Shown here in pieces: positions 42,279-51,587 of a stretch of 58,991 bases of DNA (position 1 is its first letter; each line of letters begins with the position of its first letter). Source of the DNA: an uncultured Arenicella sp. GTDB taxonomy: Bacteria; Pseudomonadota; Gammaproteobacteria; Arenicellales; Arenicellaceae. Below the pieces are notes generated by a model that saw nothing but the letters and a program-made list of their open reading frames with translations, searched no databases and had not been told where the DNA came from. The position numbers and the translations under genes were made by a program. The stretch covers positions 1 through 58,991 of the forward strand of contig CANMNN010000028.1 of NCBI GenBank assembly GCA_947499305.1. Direction: 5' to 3'.

Positions 42279-42617
42279 CTATTGCTCGCCAATTTTTTGC
42301 ATTTTAACTTCAACTTCTAAGGGCTCTGCGCGAGCTGCCTTGGCATTGCGCTGGCGCATATCTAGCCAAAATGCTGAAGTCTTGGAGTAGTAACCGGCTT
42401 TGCTGAGTTCAAGTGTTATGGTTTCTCGTGTCCCGTTGCCGTTTTTCCAGTGCATGGTCAAGGGGGTAACGCCGATCACTTCATTGGTCTCTTTGTCGAT
42501 TACCTCAGCACCAGACGGCGTCGATACAATAACAGCCGCCCCATAGTGTGATGCGCAGCCGGCGAGCGTTAGCGAACTAATCACAATAACTATTAGCTTT
42601 CTATAATCACTCGTCAT
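42279..42617 (-). CDS. PEGA-domain lipoprotein
   Basis: The start MTSDYRKLIVIVISSLTLAGC (ATG 42617) gives a lipobox LAGC; the longer frame to 42644 is less likely. The mature protein of about 90 residues begins ASHYGAAVIVSTPSGAEV, and the block TPSGAEVI...IGVTPLTM is a PEGA repeat. PEGA proteins are surface or periplasmic and of varied role. It lies 38 bp after the dynamin-like gene on the same strand and may be co-expressed with it. Confidence 0.82.
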   Translation of the reverse strand: MTSDYRKLIVIVISSLTLAGCASHYGAAVIVSTPSGAEVIDKETNEVIGVTPLTMHWKNGNGTRETITLELSKAGYYSKTSAFWLDMRQRNAKAARAEPLEVEVKMQKIGEQ

Positions 42618-42682
42618 TTTGCTTAGAGTTAAAGGTATATGCATGAAGTGGCGTACTACTTTGATGGTTGTGCTTTGCAGAA

Positions 42683-44704
42683 TTAGAAATTAACTTTGTG
42701 TTCCCAGTAGAGCACGTTCGATTTGGTGTCTTCTAACTCTGGTGGCGTATTCAGCGTCTCCGCTTCAATTAATAGATTAACTAAGGCGTTTTGGCGACTT
42801 GTGAAACCATCGTGCTGTTTTAGTAGGCCGGCTTGCATTACTGTCAGTTCTTGCAGGCGCTGCTCTACTGTGTCCGACGCTTTATGAATCCGTTTCACGC
42901 TCTCCAATCGTCGGCGCAATTGCGTATGGTGCTCGCGAACGTAGGTTTCCATCGGCACCATTAAATTGTTATTCCAATTGGTCGCGTCCGATAGAGCGTG
43001 CGAGAAAATTTTACGTGACACCGTGCAAACAGATTCGTAGAAGCGGTTTGTGATCGACATCTGCTCTCTAAAAAATAAGGTACGCGTTTGTTTTAAGCTG
43101 CTGTGTTTTTGCTCTAAACGATTTATCTCTTGTTTGAATTTTTCCAAGCGTAGGCGACGTACTCGAAAATTGGCAATGCCGTGATCGTGTTCGAAGTCGC
43201 GGGTTATGCCTTCTGAGAGCACGGCGATCTCGTTTGCTTGGGAAATCGCTGAATCAATGTAGTGATGAACCCGTTCAAAATATTTAGAGATGGTTTTCTG
43301 CAACGTGATCGAAGTCGCGCAGCGCGCCATATTATGTTTGGTAATGGCGATTAATTTTTCGAGTCGTTCAGAACTCAAAATTTTAACCAGTTTCTTAGTT
43401 TCTTTAGCATACACCGCGCGTAAAGCTTGATAGCGCTGCATATCCTTTTCGAGTGAGCTTTTTTCCGACTGTACTTTCAGCATGATGTGCGAAATTACGT
43501 CGGTATTCTTGCTGCTGAGTTGTTTTAGTTCGGCAATATGCTCATCGGCGTCTTTTAAGCGATTATCAATAATCGAGCTAGCTGAATCGAGAATGCCTTC
43601 GAGTGATCCTTTGACCTTCTCAATAACAATCTTTCGTTTTTCGGGAATCAGCTTGTCTGCGATTGCGCTCTCAAGTGCTTGAATGTTACTGCGTTTAAGC
43701 AATTCGTCGTCGGATGATAGCTTTGCCAACAAACCTTTTTGGGCAGAAACCGGGTAAATGTTTTCAGGGTCAAGATTGAGCGTTTTTGAGGTCGACATCA
43801 CCTGCTGCATGATCTCGTTCTCGATTTCTTGTTCGTTGCGAATGCCATCCCATAAGGCGTCAATCTTATTTAGTGCTACTAATTTACGTTGATTGCGCTC
43901 TGCGCTATTTTTTTCGCCGCCGAGATGTTTTTCCCATAGCTCTAAATCTGTCGAGGTAACGCCAGTATCGTGCGATAAGATAAAGACCACTGTGTGCGCA
44001 GTGGAAAGTTGATTGATAGTTAGCTCAGGCTCGGCACCGATAGCGTTAAGGCCTGGTGTGTCTAAAATCACCAGACCTTGTTTTAATAAGGGGTGCGGTA
44101 AGTTGATAATTGCGTGACGCCAGCTTGGTATTTCGACTTCGTCATACTCGTTTACCGGTAGGCCAAATTTAGACTCTTCATTATCGATCAAATCAAATTT
44201 TAGCTGCGAAGCGTAGGCTTTGCTGACAAGCTTGTTCTCAGTCATGCCCTGCATCGCGTTACTTATGCTAGTTACATCATCGGCGTCGAAGTCAATTTGG
44301 TGCCAAAGCTCTTCGTCCTTTTTGAGTTCAAAGAGTGCACGCGAGTCTTTACGAGATTCAATCGGTAATAAGCGAATACAGCTTGGCATATTAGGATCGT
44401 ACATCAGCTCGGTTGGGCACATTGTGGTGCGGCCGGTGCCGGATGGCAAAATACGTTTTTTGAAGTCACCAAAGAAGATCGTGTTGATCATTTCAGATTT
44501 GCCGCGAGAAAATTCAGCGACAAAAGCGACAGACAAGTTGTCGTCAGCGAGGGCACCAAGAACCGTTTCAAACTGATGATGTGTTCTCAAATCGGTTACG
44601 TTATTTAATTTCAAAAACGAACTTAGTTCTTGCACAGCATCGCTAACACCCTGGCGCCAGTCAGAATACTGCTCAATCTCGGTATCTAGTTTTTGATCTG
44701 TCAC
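42683..44704 (-). CDS. Dynamin-like GTPase
   Basis: 673 residues from a GTG start. The GTPase domain is N-terminal: G1 AEFSRGKSE (about 81-89), a G2 threonine in GTGRTTMCP, G3 DTPGLNAIG and G4 ALNKIDALW. A long helical region with coiled coils follows (for example KEETKKLVKILSSERLEKL-like segments, and NRLEQKHSSLKQTR), as in bacterial dynamin-family proteins. No clear membrane segment is seen. Such proteins remodel membranes or protect against envelope damage and phage; which applies here is unknown. It diverges from mrcB. Confidence 0.85.
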   Translation of the reverse strand: MTDQKLDTEIEQYSDWRQGVSDAVQELSSFLKLNNVTDLRTHHQFETVLGALADDNLSVAFVAEFSRGKSEMINTIFFGDFKKRILPSGTGRTTMCPTELMYDPNMPSCIRLLPIESRKDSRALFELKKDEELWHQIDFDADDVTSISNAMQGMTENKLVSKAYASQLKFDLIDNEESKFGLPVNEYDEVEIPSWRHAIINLPHPLLKQGLVILDTPGLNAIGAEPELTINQLSTAHTVVFILSHDTGVTSTDLELWEKHLGGEKNSAERNQRKLVALNKIDALWDGIRNEQEIENEIMQQVMSTSKTLNLDPENIYPVSAQKGLLAKLSSDDELLKRSNIQALESAIADKLIPEKRKIVIEKVKGSLEGILDSASSIIDNRLKDADEHIAELKQLSSKNTDVISHIMLKVQSEKSSLEKDMQRYQALRAVYAKETKKLVKILSSERLEKLIAITKHNMARCATSITLQKTISKYFERVHHYIDSAISQANEIAVLSEGITRDFEHDHGIANFRVRRLRLEKFKQEINRLEQKHSSLKQTRTLFFREQMSITNRFYESVCTVSRKIFSHALSDATNWNNNLMVPMETYVREHHTQLRRRLESVKRIHKASDTVEQRLQELTVMQAGLLKQHDGFTSRQNALVNLLIEAETLNTPPELEDTKSNVLYWEHKVNF

Positions 44705-45170
44705 GTTAAGCCCGCTTTGGTTTTATTTGTGCTCGAGTTATGGCGTTTTGAGCTCTTTGGCGATTCCTTAAAAAGATATTGATACGCGCAAGAACCCAAT
44801 TATTACTATATTTGTTGCTGATCATAGCTGAGCGGTCAACATTGTGTCAAAAAAATCTAAAGTGCCTTGCTATAAAGTTTTCCTATCTTTTTGTAATTAA
44901 ATGATTTTGATGAAACTCGTTGTTTGAGAGAGGTAATCAAAAATCTCCGTTAAATCAAGGTTAGCTAATTGTGAGCTTGGGCAAAATTGTGTTCTACTAG
45001 CGCGAAATAAATTACAGGCCGAGTGTAAGCTTTATCGCTGAGTTTAAATTCATTTGCGTTGAATGTCTTAGACCGAGCATCCGAGATACTGCTTGCGCGG
45101 TTTGGTTGTTGTTAATTAAAGGGTAATGATGCTGGACGATACAGCTTTGAATTTGGGTAAATAAAGAGAC
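44705..45170. other. Divergent intergenic region before mrcB
   Basis: This 466-bp AT-rich stretch should hold promoters for the dynamin-like gene and mrcB, but I find no clear -35/-10 pair. A weak TTGGTT ... TAATGA (16-base spacing) lies about 60 bp before mrcB. No coding frame or hairpin stands out. Confidence 0.4.
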
Positions 45171-47747
45171 ATGGCGACAAAGAAAACCTCAAAAAAAGCT
45201 TCTAAAAAGGTATCTAAAAAGAAAGCTTCGAAAAAGGTTACCGGTACGGCAGCCAAGATAAAGCCGTCGAGCTCAAAAACGTCGAAGAAGCGAGCATCCA
45301 AAAAAAAGAGTTCGAAGAAGGCTTCGAAGAACTCTGTTAGAAGAGGTGTCACTTCTAAGAGTGCTGCTAACAAAGCGGGAAAGAAGCGCTGGATTATTCT
45401 GTCGTTCATGCGTTATTGGTTGCTGCGATTAGGATTGGTAATACTGATCCCTACCTTGGCTTACACAGTCTATCTTGACGTCACCATTCGTAAAAAGTTT
45501 GAAGGCCAGAAATGGGCTCTACCTGCACATGTTTACACCCGCCCACTTGAACTCTACCTAGGGCAAAAGCTCGATGTAGCATTGGTACAGGCAGAGCTCG
45601 ATGAGCTCGGCTATGTCGATCGTGTGAAGTTGGATCGTGTTGGTAGTTTTCGTATTAGTCAGAATCAATTGGCGATCTATCAGCGTGAATTCCGCTTTTG
45701 GGATGGGCTTCGCCCGCAGCAAATCATTCGCATAAATCTCGGCAATGGACGCATTCAAAGCATTCAAGTTGAGTCAAATAGAGGAGAGATTAGCGAAACT
45801 GAAATTGTTCGGCTTGAGCCTCGCTTGTTCGGCAGCGTTTCTCCACTGAGTCACGAAGACCGAGCATTGGTCAAACTCGAAGATATACCTAAACCACTCG
45901 TGGAAGGCTTATTGGCGGTAGAAGACCAGCAATTTTATACACACTTTGGTGTTAATCCTGCTGGTATTGCCCGCGCGATGATTCAAAATATTCGGGCGGG
46001 ACGAGTAGTTCAAGGAGGTAGCACGCTGACTCAGCAGCTAGTAAAGAATTACTATTTTTCGAATGAAGTTACTTTTACCCGAAAGTTCAAAGAACTGATC
46101 ATGGCCGTATTGCTGGAATTCCATTACAGCAAAGAAGAGATTCTTCAGGCCTATTTTAACGAAGTGTTTATGGGCCAGTCGGGCAATCGCGCGATTCACG
46201 GTTTTGGCTTGGCGAGCCAGTACTTCTATGGTCGTCCACTGCATGAGTTAGATTTACATGAGCTCGCTACGTTGATTGGAGTAAACAACGGCCCGAGCTT
46301 GTACAACCCAATTCGCCATCCTAAACGAGCACTTAAGAAGCGTGATCGAGTCTTGCTGACCATGTTAGAAGAAGGCGTGATCGATCAGCCCGATTATGAG
46401 CGCGCAGTATTAGCAAAAGTATCCACCAGTCCTACCGCTGCGAGTGCCGCGACCTTCTCATATCCAAGTTTTATGGGCTTGGTTCGCCGAGACCTGCAAG
46501 CGGATTACCAACAAGCTGATTTGAGTAACGACGGCTTGCAAATTCACACCACCTTAAATCCTCGAATTCAACAAAGCCTTGAGCAGGCTGTGCGCTCTGA
46601 GTTGTCTGCGATTGAAAAGCAAAAGTCAATAAAGGCTGGTAGTTTGCAAGTGGCGGCGGTTGTGGTTCGTACCGATAACGGCGAAGTTGCTGCGATGTTG
46701 GGAGATCGAAATCCTACCTTTTCGGGCTACAATCGAGCGATGAAATCGACTCGCCCCGTCGGTTCGTTACTTAAACCGTTTGTATTTTTGACGGCGCTAG
46801 AGAAACCTGAGACCTATTCTTTGGCGAGTTTGGTTAAAGATGAGCCGATCACTGTATCGCAAAAAGGCAGCCCTGATTGGCGTCCGCAGAATTATGATGG
46901 TCTGCCGCACGGCGAGGTTATGATGATTGACGCGCTTGCCCGCTCTTACAATCTCGCGACTGTGAATTTAGGTATGGAACTCGGTGTTGATCATGTATCA
47001 GAAACGATCGAGCGAGTAGGCTATCAACGCGATTTTAGTCGACTGCCTTCGGTGCTGCTTGGCGCAGTGCCCATGTCGGTATTGGATGTGAGCCAGCTCT
47101 ATTTAACACTGGCTTCAAATGGGTTTAAAACCCCCGTAAAAAGTATTCGTTCAGTACTCAGTGCTGAAAATCAACCGCTGACGCATTATTCGCTGGATAT
47201 TGACCAAGTGATTGAGCCTGAGTTCGCTTCACTTATTAACTATGCTCTGCAGGACGTTGTTCGTAATGGCACGGCTCGCGGGGTGCTAACAGGGTTTAAA
47301 CTGGACTATGGCTTGGCTGGTAAAACGGGCACTACTGATGATTACCGTGATAGTTGGTTTGCGGGTTTCAGTGGCAACTATTTGACTGTGGTCTGGGTTG
47401 GGCATGACGACAACAGACCAACCAAACTAACCGGAGCAAGCGGTGCTGCCAAAGTTTGGGCCAAAGTGATGCAAAGTATTCCGTTGCAGCGCTTGGAGTT
47501 GGCTTACAATGATGCCGTTGTGCGTCATGAGGTCTTTTATTCTCAAGATCCTGTGCTTCAAGACTGTAGTCTTTCGAGGCCGTTGCCGATGTTGATTGAG
47601 TCACTCGAGCTGGAAAATGTTCCGTGTGTTGATCGAATAAAGTATGATTTCGATTATGATGACGAACTACAACATTTTGAGCCATTACCTCAGCAAACTG
47701 ATCCCAGACGTAAAAAGAAAGGGTTTTGGGAGCGAATATTTGGCTAA
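45171..47747 (+). CDS. mrcB: Penicillin-binding protein 1B (bifunctional)
   Basis: 858 residues. The cytoplasmic N-terminus (about 1-70) is an unusually Lys/Ser/Ala-rich, histone-tail-like stretch made of KKASKK-type repeats. Next come a membrane segment (about 80-103), a UB2H domain (YTRPLELYLGQKLD...), the GT51 glycosyltransferase with catalytic Glu251 in EDQQF and GGSTLTQQLVKN, and the transpeptidase with Ser532-x-x-Lys535, SYN and Lys718-Thr-Gly. It polymerises and crosslinks peptidoglycan and in E. coli is activated by an outer-membrane lipoprotein binding UB2H. The gene following overlaps only if its longer start is used. Confidence 0.95.
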   Translation: MATKKTSKKASKKVSKKKASKKVTGTAAKIKPSSSKTSKKRASKKKSSKKASKNSVRRGVTSKSAANKAGKKRWIILSFMRYWLLRLGLVILIPTLAYTVYLDVTIRKKFEGQKWALPAHVYTRPLELYLGQKLDVALVQAELDELGYVDRVKLDRVGSFRISQNQLAIYQREFRFWDGLRPQQIIRINLGNGRIQSIQVESNRGEISETEIVRLEPRLFGSVSPLSHEDRALVKLEDIPKPLVEGLLAVEDQQFYTHFGVNPAGIARAMIQNIRAGRVVQGGSTLTQQLVKNYYFSNEVTFTRKFKELIMAVLLEFHYSKEEILQAYFNEVFMGQSGNRAIHGFGLASQYFYGRPLHELDLHELATLIGVNNGPSLYNPIRHPKRALKKRDRVLLTMLEEGVIDQPDYERAVLAKVSTSPTAASAATFSYPSFMGLVRRDLQADYQQADLSNDGLQIHTTLNPRIQQSLEQAVRSELSAIEKQKSIKAGSLQVAAVVVRTDNGEVAAMLGDRNPTFSGYNRAMKSTRPVGSLLKPFVFLTALEKPETYSLASLVKDEPITVSQKGSPDWRPQNYDGLPHGEVMMIDALARSYNLATVNLGMELGVDHVSETIERVGYQRDFSRLPSVLLGAVPMSVLDVSQLYLTLASNGFKTPVKSIRSVLSAENQPLTHYSLDIDQVIEPEFASLINYALQDVVRNGTARGVLTGFKLDYGLAGKTGTTDDYRDSWFAGFSGNYLTVVWVGHDDNRPTKLTGASGAAKVWAKVMQSIPLQRLELAYNDAVVRHEVFYSQDPVLQDCSLSRPLPMLIESLELENVPCVDRIKYDFDYDDELQHFEPLPQQTDPRRKKKGFWERIFG

Positions 47748-47769
47748 TCGCCTTGCCAGCTTTCCATTG

Positions 47770-48312
47770 ATGCTGTTTAAAGTTAAGCGCGTCGGCTCAA
47801 AGCTTTTAGCCGCTTTGAGTGTAAGCTTGTTTCTTTCAGCGTGCATTAGTACATCTACGATTGATGTGCCCAGCCAAGAACCTGTTGCTGTTGAGGATCG
47901 AGCGGTAGTCGACGGTCAAGCATTGCCGTTACCAGAAGAAGATCAGCCAATTCGCGCAGAGCCGCTTATCGGAGAGGCTCCAATGTCGCCGGTTGTGCGT
48001 AAATTGTTGGCAACCGCCGGCAATCAGCGCCGAGTGGGCGATTGGGGCGGTGCAGCGAGTTCTCTAGAGCGCGCGCTTAGGATTGAGCCTCGCAATGGAC
48101 GCTTATGGTCAAAATTGGCCCAAATTCGATACGATCAGAAAGCTTGGAATAAGGCCATTCAGCTAGCCGCTAAGTCGAATACCTTATCGGGCGGTAATAC
48201 TGACTTATTGCGCGAAAATTGGGTTCTAATGGCTAATGCCTACGATGCATTAGGTAAGACATCTTCCGCTGATCGATATAGGGCCAAGCTGAACCGCAGT
48301 AGTTCTCGCTAA
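47770..48312 (+). CDS. TPR-containing lipoprotein
   Basis: I chose ATG 47770 (MLFKVKRVGSKLLAALSVSLFLSACIS), because it gives a lipobox LSAC and avoids 100 bp overlap with mrcB that the ATG at 47644 would need. The 180-residue protein has a Pro/Glu-rich linker, then two TPR-like repeats (NQRRVGDWGGAASSLERAL and NGRLWSKLAQIRYDQKAW). It probably sits on the inner side of the outer membrane. Its place after mrcB suggests a helper of PBP1b, like the LpoB-type lipoproteins in principle, though no LpoB homology is seen. Confidence 0.78.
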   Translation: MLFKVKRVGSKLLAALSVSLFLSACISTSTIDVPSQEPVAVEDRAVVDGQALPLPEEDQPIRAEPLIGEAPMSPVVRKLLATAGNQRRVGDWGGAASSLERALRIEPRNGRLWSKLAQIRYDQKAWNKAIQLAAKSNTLSGGNTDLLRENWVLMANAYDALGKTSSADRYRAKLNRSSSR

Positions 48313-48421
48313 TTCTCTTGCTTTTCGGGCTCATTTTGGGTGCAGACTTATAACGTCTCGGAACCCGTGCGGGGTGGGCAGGGTTTTGATCTGCCTCGGT
48401 CGAGGTTCTAGTTGAATAAAG

Positions 48422-48892
48422 CTAGTTGGCAAACACGATGTATGTATTCAGGCTTGTGGCCACTAATAGCCAAATAACGTAAGGAATGAGCAAGCAGGCG
48501 GTAGATTTTAGACCCGCTCGCCAGGCTTTGAGAGCAAGGTTAATCACTAGGAGGTCTATGAGTATTAGGTCGAGTAAGCTGATCATAGGCCATTGCTCAC
48601 CAAAGAATAGCCAGGACCATAATCCGTTTAAAACTAATTGAGCACACCAGAGGCGAAATAGTGTCTTGTTATTGCTTCTATATAGTTGCCAACCTGTGAC
48701 CGCGATCATGATGTATAGCAAAGACCAAACAATTGGGAAGGCAATGTTCGGTGGGGTCCATGGAGCCTTATTAAGGCCTTGATACCAGTCGCCAGGTTGA
48801 AACAGGCCTCCGAAAGCAGAAACCGCAAAGCATAGTAGTAAAAAGCCTACCAAGCTTAGCCAATTATTCGTATTTGAAGGTGCCGTTTGCAT
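48422..48892 (-). CDS. tspO: TspO/MBR family protein
   Basis: The 156-residue protein has five membrane segments and the family signatures WYQGLNKAPWTPPN and NGLWSWLFFG. TspO proteins bind porphyrins and take part in tetrapyrrole and stress regulation. There is no adjacent gene that explains its role here. It converges on the TPR lipoprotein gene. Confidence 0.92.
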   Translation of the reverse strand: MQTAPSNTNNWLSLVGFLLLCFAVSAFGGLFQPGDWYQGLNKAPWTPPNIAFPIVWSLLYIMIAVTGWQLYRSNNKTLFRLWCAQLVLNGLWSWLFFGEQWPMISLLDLILIDLLVINLALKAWRAGLKSTACLLIPYVIWLLVATSLNTYIVFAN

Positions 48893-48939
48893 ATCGAGTC
48901 TATTGTAGGGTCGCCGAAATCTGGCGAGAGTTGCCTTTG

Positions 48940-49509
48940 CTATTGCTGATATTGTTCGATCTTGTATTCACGAGCCAGTCGCTCATAGCGGTCTCGATTA
49001 ATCTCAAAGAAGTCTAAATCATTTTGATTAATATCGCGTAGCTTTTTTGCAGGGCTTCCGGCCCATACTTCATTGGCTTTGACGATTTTCCCAGGCGTCA
49101 CCAGTGCTCCCGCGGCAACCATCGCGCCTTGCTCGACTATACAGTCGTCCATAACACAAGCTTGGATGCCAATAAATGCATTATCCTCCACTGTACAGGC
49201 GTGCAACACCGCTGAGTGTCCAACCGTGATTCCAGCCCCTAAATAGGTTCCCTGGCCGCGTTCTGCGCAATGAATCATGGTTAAATCTTGAATATTGGTT
49301 CCCCTCCCAATCTTTATCTCATTAACGTCACCGCGAATCACGCAGCCGTACCAAACACCAACATCGGCCGCTATCTCAACATCGCCGATAATAGTCGCGT
49401 TTTGAGCTATAAATGAACGAGGGTGTATGCGCGGCAGCTTTCCTCGATAGGGATGTAACTGACCTGTAGGAGCCGGGTTTGAATCGGGTTTGTCGGGCTG
49501 TTTGTTCAT
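48940..49509 (-). CDS. yrdA: Gamma-class carbonic anhydrase-like protein (YrdA)
   Basis: The 189-residue protein has the left-handed beta-helix hexapeptide pattern: NATIIGDVEIAADVGVWYG, VIRGDVNEIKIGRGTNIQD, and zinc-ligand histidines in MIHCAERG, ITVGHSAVLHAC. This is the YrdA/PaaY branch of gamma-carbonic anhydrases; catalytic activity of the branch varies. The N-terminus has a Pro/Asn-rich extension of about 20 residues. The gene diverges from zapE. Confidence 0.92.
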   Translation of the reverse strand: MNKQPDKPDSNPAPTGQLHPYRGKLPRIHPRSFIAQNATIIGDVEIAADVGVWYGCVIRGDVNEIKIGRGTNIQDLTMIHCAERGQGTYLGAGITVGHSAVLHACTVEDNAFIGIQACVMDDCIVEQGAMVAAGALVTPGKIVKANEVWAGSPAKKLRDINQNDLDFFEINRDRYERLAREYKIEQYQQ

Positions 49510-49596
49510 TATTCTAATTGCTCACAAAAGTTAATCTAATACGTTAAACTCGAAGCCAGAAAATAGCAACTACGCTGCTTTGCACAAAACACTGTC

Positions 49597-50697
49597 ATGC
49601 CTAATACCCCGCTATCGCGCTACTTGAGTGATTTAGAACAACCTGACTTTGAGCCCGATGAAGCTCAACGCTTGGCTGTGGATAATCTTCAGCGGCTTTA
49701 TGATGAGCTTGTTAAACAGCCAGTTGTAAAGAAAAACTTTTTTCAGAAGCTTGGTTTTGGCAGCGAGAGTTCAAAAGAGCCTGTTCAAGGTTTGTACTTT
49801 TGGGGAGGTGTTGGGCGCGGTAAAACGTATTTAGTTGATACTTTCTTTGAGTGCCTACCCTTTGAAAATAAGTTAAGGATGCATTTTCATCGATTTATGC
49901 ACCGAGTGCATGCTGAACGCAAGCAACTCCGCGATCAGGCAGAGCCACTAGATATTATTGGCAAAAAGCTCGCTAAAGAGGCTCGCGTTCTCTGTTTTGA
50001 TGAATTCGTAGTCAACGACGTTGCAGACGCTGTCATTCTCGTTAAACTCATGCGCGTTCTGTTTAATGAAGGTGTAAGTTTGGTTGCTACCAGCAATGTC
50101 GAACCTAAGAATCTCTATTTAGGCGGTCTGCAACGAGATCTCTTTCTGCCGGCAATAGAGATGATTTATCAATATACAGACGTAGTGAACATTGATTCCG
50201 GCATTGATTATCGATTACGTTTTCTCGATAAAGCTGAAACATATTTTAGCCCGCTGGATACAGCGGCAAATACTGGCATGCGCTACAACTTCGACCATTT
50301 AGCGCCCGAGCCGGGAACCGCCGGCGCGAGTATTGAAGTTGAAGGGCGAACTTTAAATTCCATTCGACGAGCTGATGGGGTTATTTGGTTTAACTTTGAT
50401 GAACTTTGCGATGGACCACGCTCGCAAAATGATTACATCGAATTGGCACGTTGTTTTCACTCGATATTGCTTGCCAATGTCCCCGTTATGGATCGGCTGC
50501 AAGAAGATCAAGCGCGCCGTTTCATTAATTTGGTCGATGTTTTCTACGACCACAACGTTAAATTAATTATCTCGGCAGAAGCGCCTGCGACTGAGTTATA
50601 TGTAGGCACTCGAGTTGCCTTTGAGTTTCAGCGAACAATCAGTCGCCTGCAAGAAATGCAATCGCACGACTATTTGGCGCTAAGCCATAAAACCTAG
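49597..50697 (+). CDS. zapE: Cell division protein ZapE (AFG1-like ATPase)
   Basis: 366 residues. Walker A is FWGGVGRGKTYLVD (about 68-81), Walker B is LCFDEFVVND, and TSNVEPKNLYLGGLQRDLFLPAI is a signature of the AFG1/ZapE family. ZapE associates with the divisome and affects FtsZ ring stability under stress. The gene is divergent from yrdA with about 90 bp between the starts. Confidence 0.94.
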   Translation: MPNTPLSRYLSDLEQPDFEPDEAQRLAVDNLQRLYDELVKQPVVKKNFFQKLGFGSESSKEPVQGLYFWGGVGRGKTYLVDTFFECLPFENKLRMHFHRFMHRVHAERKQLRDQAEPLDIIGKKLAKEARVLCFDEFVVNDVADAVILVKLMRVLFNEGVSLVATSNVEPKNLYLGGLQRDLFLPAIEMIYQYTDVVNIDSGIDYRLRFLDKAETYFSPLDTAANTGMRYNFDHLAPEPGTAGASIEVEGRTLNSIRRADGVIWFNFDELCDGPRSQNDYIELARCFHSILLANVPVMDRLQEDQARRFINLVDVFYDHNVKLIISAEAPATELYVGTRVAFEFQRTISRLQEMQSHDYLALSHKT

Positions 50698-50719
50698 GGT
50701 TAGGCGTCGCTGGCGCGCC

Positions 50720-51036
50720 TCACATTCCATATTCTCGTTCGACTTTTGAAATGCGAACCCTGAAATTTGAGTACCAACTTTGACGGCCCATTTTCTGGGC
50801 GACGAGATGTTCTGCGTTCATTTTCCAGGCTTTAATCGAATCTAAATTCGACCAGTAAGACACTGTTATCCCGAGGTTGTCTCTGGCTGATTCTATGCCA
50901 AGAAATCCTTTATGCTGTTGCGCCAGAGCAATCATATGATCGGCCATTTCGCCATACCCGTTGTCTTCTAGTGTGCGCAGAGAAGTGAAGATAACGGCAT
51001 AATAAGGAGGCTTTGGGGTGTTTGAAATTCCTGTCA
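50720..51036 (-). CDS. Antibiotic biosynthesis monooxygenase (ABM) domain protein
   Basis: The start MTGISNTPKPPYYAVIFTS (ATG 51036) gives about 105 residues; a GTG at 51064 is the alternative. The YYAVIFTSLRT strand, the middle HKGFLGIESARDN and the VSYWSNLDSIKAWK block form the ABM ferredoxin-like fold. Such proteins may be oxygenases or haem-degrading enzymes, and many are simply of unknown role. It converges on zapE. Confidence 0.88.
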
Positions 51037-51113
51037 TTACTATTGAGTAAGTCGTTTTGGGCACCGAAAATTAGCGTTATTGGTACTGTTTTATTTTCAG
51101 AGTGTATTCTAAA

Positions 51114-51587
51114 TTAGCTCGCCTCAATTGCCTCGCAATTCCATGATTTAGCTTTTTCGCCTCGTTTATGATCGCCGACTGGTCGCCAGCCAAAGCCACT
51201 TGTTAAATTTTCGGCGAGGATTTCGGGCTCATCATCTCGGTAGAACGGCATCTGAGAGTCAGCCGCACAGTTCTTTTGGCTGAACACCTGGCATTGCTGG
51301 TATTGAAACTGTACAACCTTGTGCAATCGAGCTTTTCGAATGAAATTGTGGCAGCCAGGCTTGCGCGCTTTGCTTCGAGTGAAGCGTAGTGCTTGGGTTA
51401 TGCCGTCTTTGTTGATTTTATAAAAGCTGATGCGTTGGCGCTCGCTCGCTTGTGACTGAGAGGGGCTGCACACTACCATCAGCGCTGAGCATAAAACGTA
51501 AGCAAGAGGCCTCGCAGAAAGGAGAGGCTTTATAGCGACAAAAGACTTCACTGAATTGAGACGGTTTACCAAGAACCGATTTTCCAT
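51114..51587 (-). CDS. Hypothetical exported protein near polA
   Basis: The family is not recognised. The 157-residue protein has a hydrophobic stretch (PLAYVLCSALMVVCSPSQSQA, about 26-46) that looks like a signal peptide with a long N-region. The mature part is basic and has several cysteines (GCHNF, QQCQVF, NCAAD, NCEAIE). It overlaps the following DUF2782 gene by 22 bp, so the two are translated together. It lies downstream of it on the same strand. Confidence 0.72.
   Translation of the reverse strand: MENRFLVNRLNSVKSFVAIKPLLSARPLAYVLCSALMVVCSPSQSQASERQRISFYKINKDGITQALRFTRSKARKPGCHNFIRKARLHKVVQFQYQQCQVFSQKNCAADSQMPFYRDDEPEILAENLTSGFGWRPVGDHKRGEKAKSWNCEAIEAS

Noticed and set aside
45116..45409. 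Open frame of 97 codons on the minus strand, rich in Phe and Leu
   Set aside because: It is the mirror of the lysine-rich repeats at the start of the PBP1b gene; AAG/AAA codons read backwards give Phe/Leu.
47644..47769. Long N-terminal extension of the TPR lipoprotein
   Set aside because: It overlaps mrcB by about 100 bp and would bury the lipobox signal; ATG 47770 gives a proper lipoprotein signal.
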